DNA from: Rhodospirillum sp.
Lineage (GTDB): Bacteria > Pseudomonadota > Alphaproteobacteria > Rhodospirillales > Rhodospirillaceae
Direction of reading: 5' to 3'
Assembly: GCA_021741145.1 (NCBI GenBank)
Contig: JAIOYK010000008.1
Coordinates: forward strand, 1 to 64,000
DNA: 64,000 nucleotides
Numbering within the stretch: the first letter of the stretch is position 1; every line of letters begins with the position of its first letter. The notes below the pieces were generated by a model. The model saw only the letters and a program-made list of their open reading frames with translations. It was not told the origin of the DNA and ran no database searches. A program made the translations under genes and the position numbers. This document shows, piece by piece, positions 63,958-64,000 of this stretch.

Positions 63958-64000
63958 CCCCCATGACGATCACGGTCCAATCTCGCCCATCAGGCGGCCT

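Noticed and set aside
63990-64000. The end of a minus-strand gene at the right edge
   Set aside because: A possible TGA with two codons before it is visible, but too little sequence remains to support a gene.

Overview
The window looks like chromosomal DNA of a GC-rich alphaproteobacterium, most likely a Rhodospirillales member. Reasons: a full-length CtrA regulator with GANTC (CcrM-type) sites clustered in its promoter, the aroA-cmk-rpsA-ihfB-lapA order, a TIGR02300 (FYDLN acid domain) protein, a DUF1127 protein, a PutA without the ribbon-helix-helix domain next to an Lrp-type PutR, and many proteins with strong G/C bias at third codon positions. No phage, IS element, CRISPR array or rRNA was seen.

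Layout. 1-8.2 kb: ribF, a MaoC-like hydratase, an amidase, a small lipoprotein, and putR/putA (proline catabolism, divergent). 8.4-11.8 kb: rfbCBDA, a tightly overlapping dTDP-L-rhamnose operon. 12.0-16.4 kb: a degenerate QueF-like protein, a J-domain/zinc/membrane/SH3 protein, a DMT exporter, a nitroreductase and a LysR regulator. 16.3-19.5 kb: fliI-fliJ and ctrA. 19.6-21.3 kb: a GST divergent from a WYL regulator interrupted by an in-frame amber codon. 21.4-29.3 kb: DUF2937 protein, TPP enzyme, ALDH7 dehydrogenase, TPR protein, NudC, AEC carrier, lipoprotein.

29.4-36.3 kb is the standout region, an RNA-repair/RNA-quality-control locus. On the minus strand the order is Ro60 homologue (rsr), three tandem Y-RNA-like structures, the RNA ligase rtcB, a nucleotidyltransferase, and the RNA 3'-phosphate cyclase rtcA. 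The divergent sigma54 activator rtcR lies opposite, and a good -24/-12 promoter sits upstream of rsr. The three RNA structures share a conserved two-part stem. The middle one carries a tRNA-mimic module with T-arm, GAAA-capped acceptor-like hairpin and D-arm in permuted order. The last one forms the rtcB leader.

36.4-46.3 kb: lapA, ihfB, rpsA, cmk, aroA, TIGR02300 protein, tRNA-Ala(GGC), and the queuosine genes queA-tgt-queG. 46.6-53.1 kb: signalling genes (chemoreceptor, cyclic-nucleotide-binding protein, sensor kinase, methyltransferase). 53.1-57.3 kb: VOC protein, c-type cytochrome-like protein, and a nickel/cobalt ECF set (NikK-CbiM-NikL) without the Q and O subunits. This set ends at a 25-bp tandem repeat array that also forms the 3' end of a zinc-finger gene. 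57.5-64 kb: ABC ATPase overlapping an alpha/beta hydrolase, GIY-YIG protein, aldo/keto reductase, orphan modA, ArsR regulator and DUF1127 protein.
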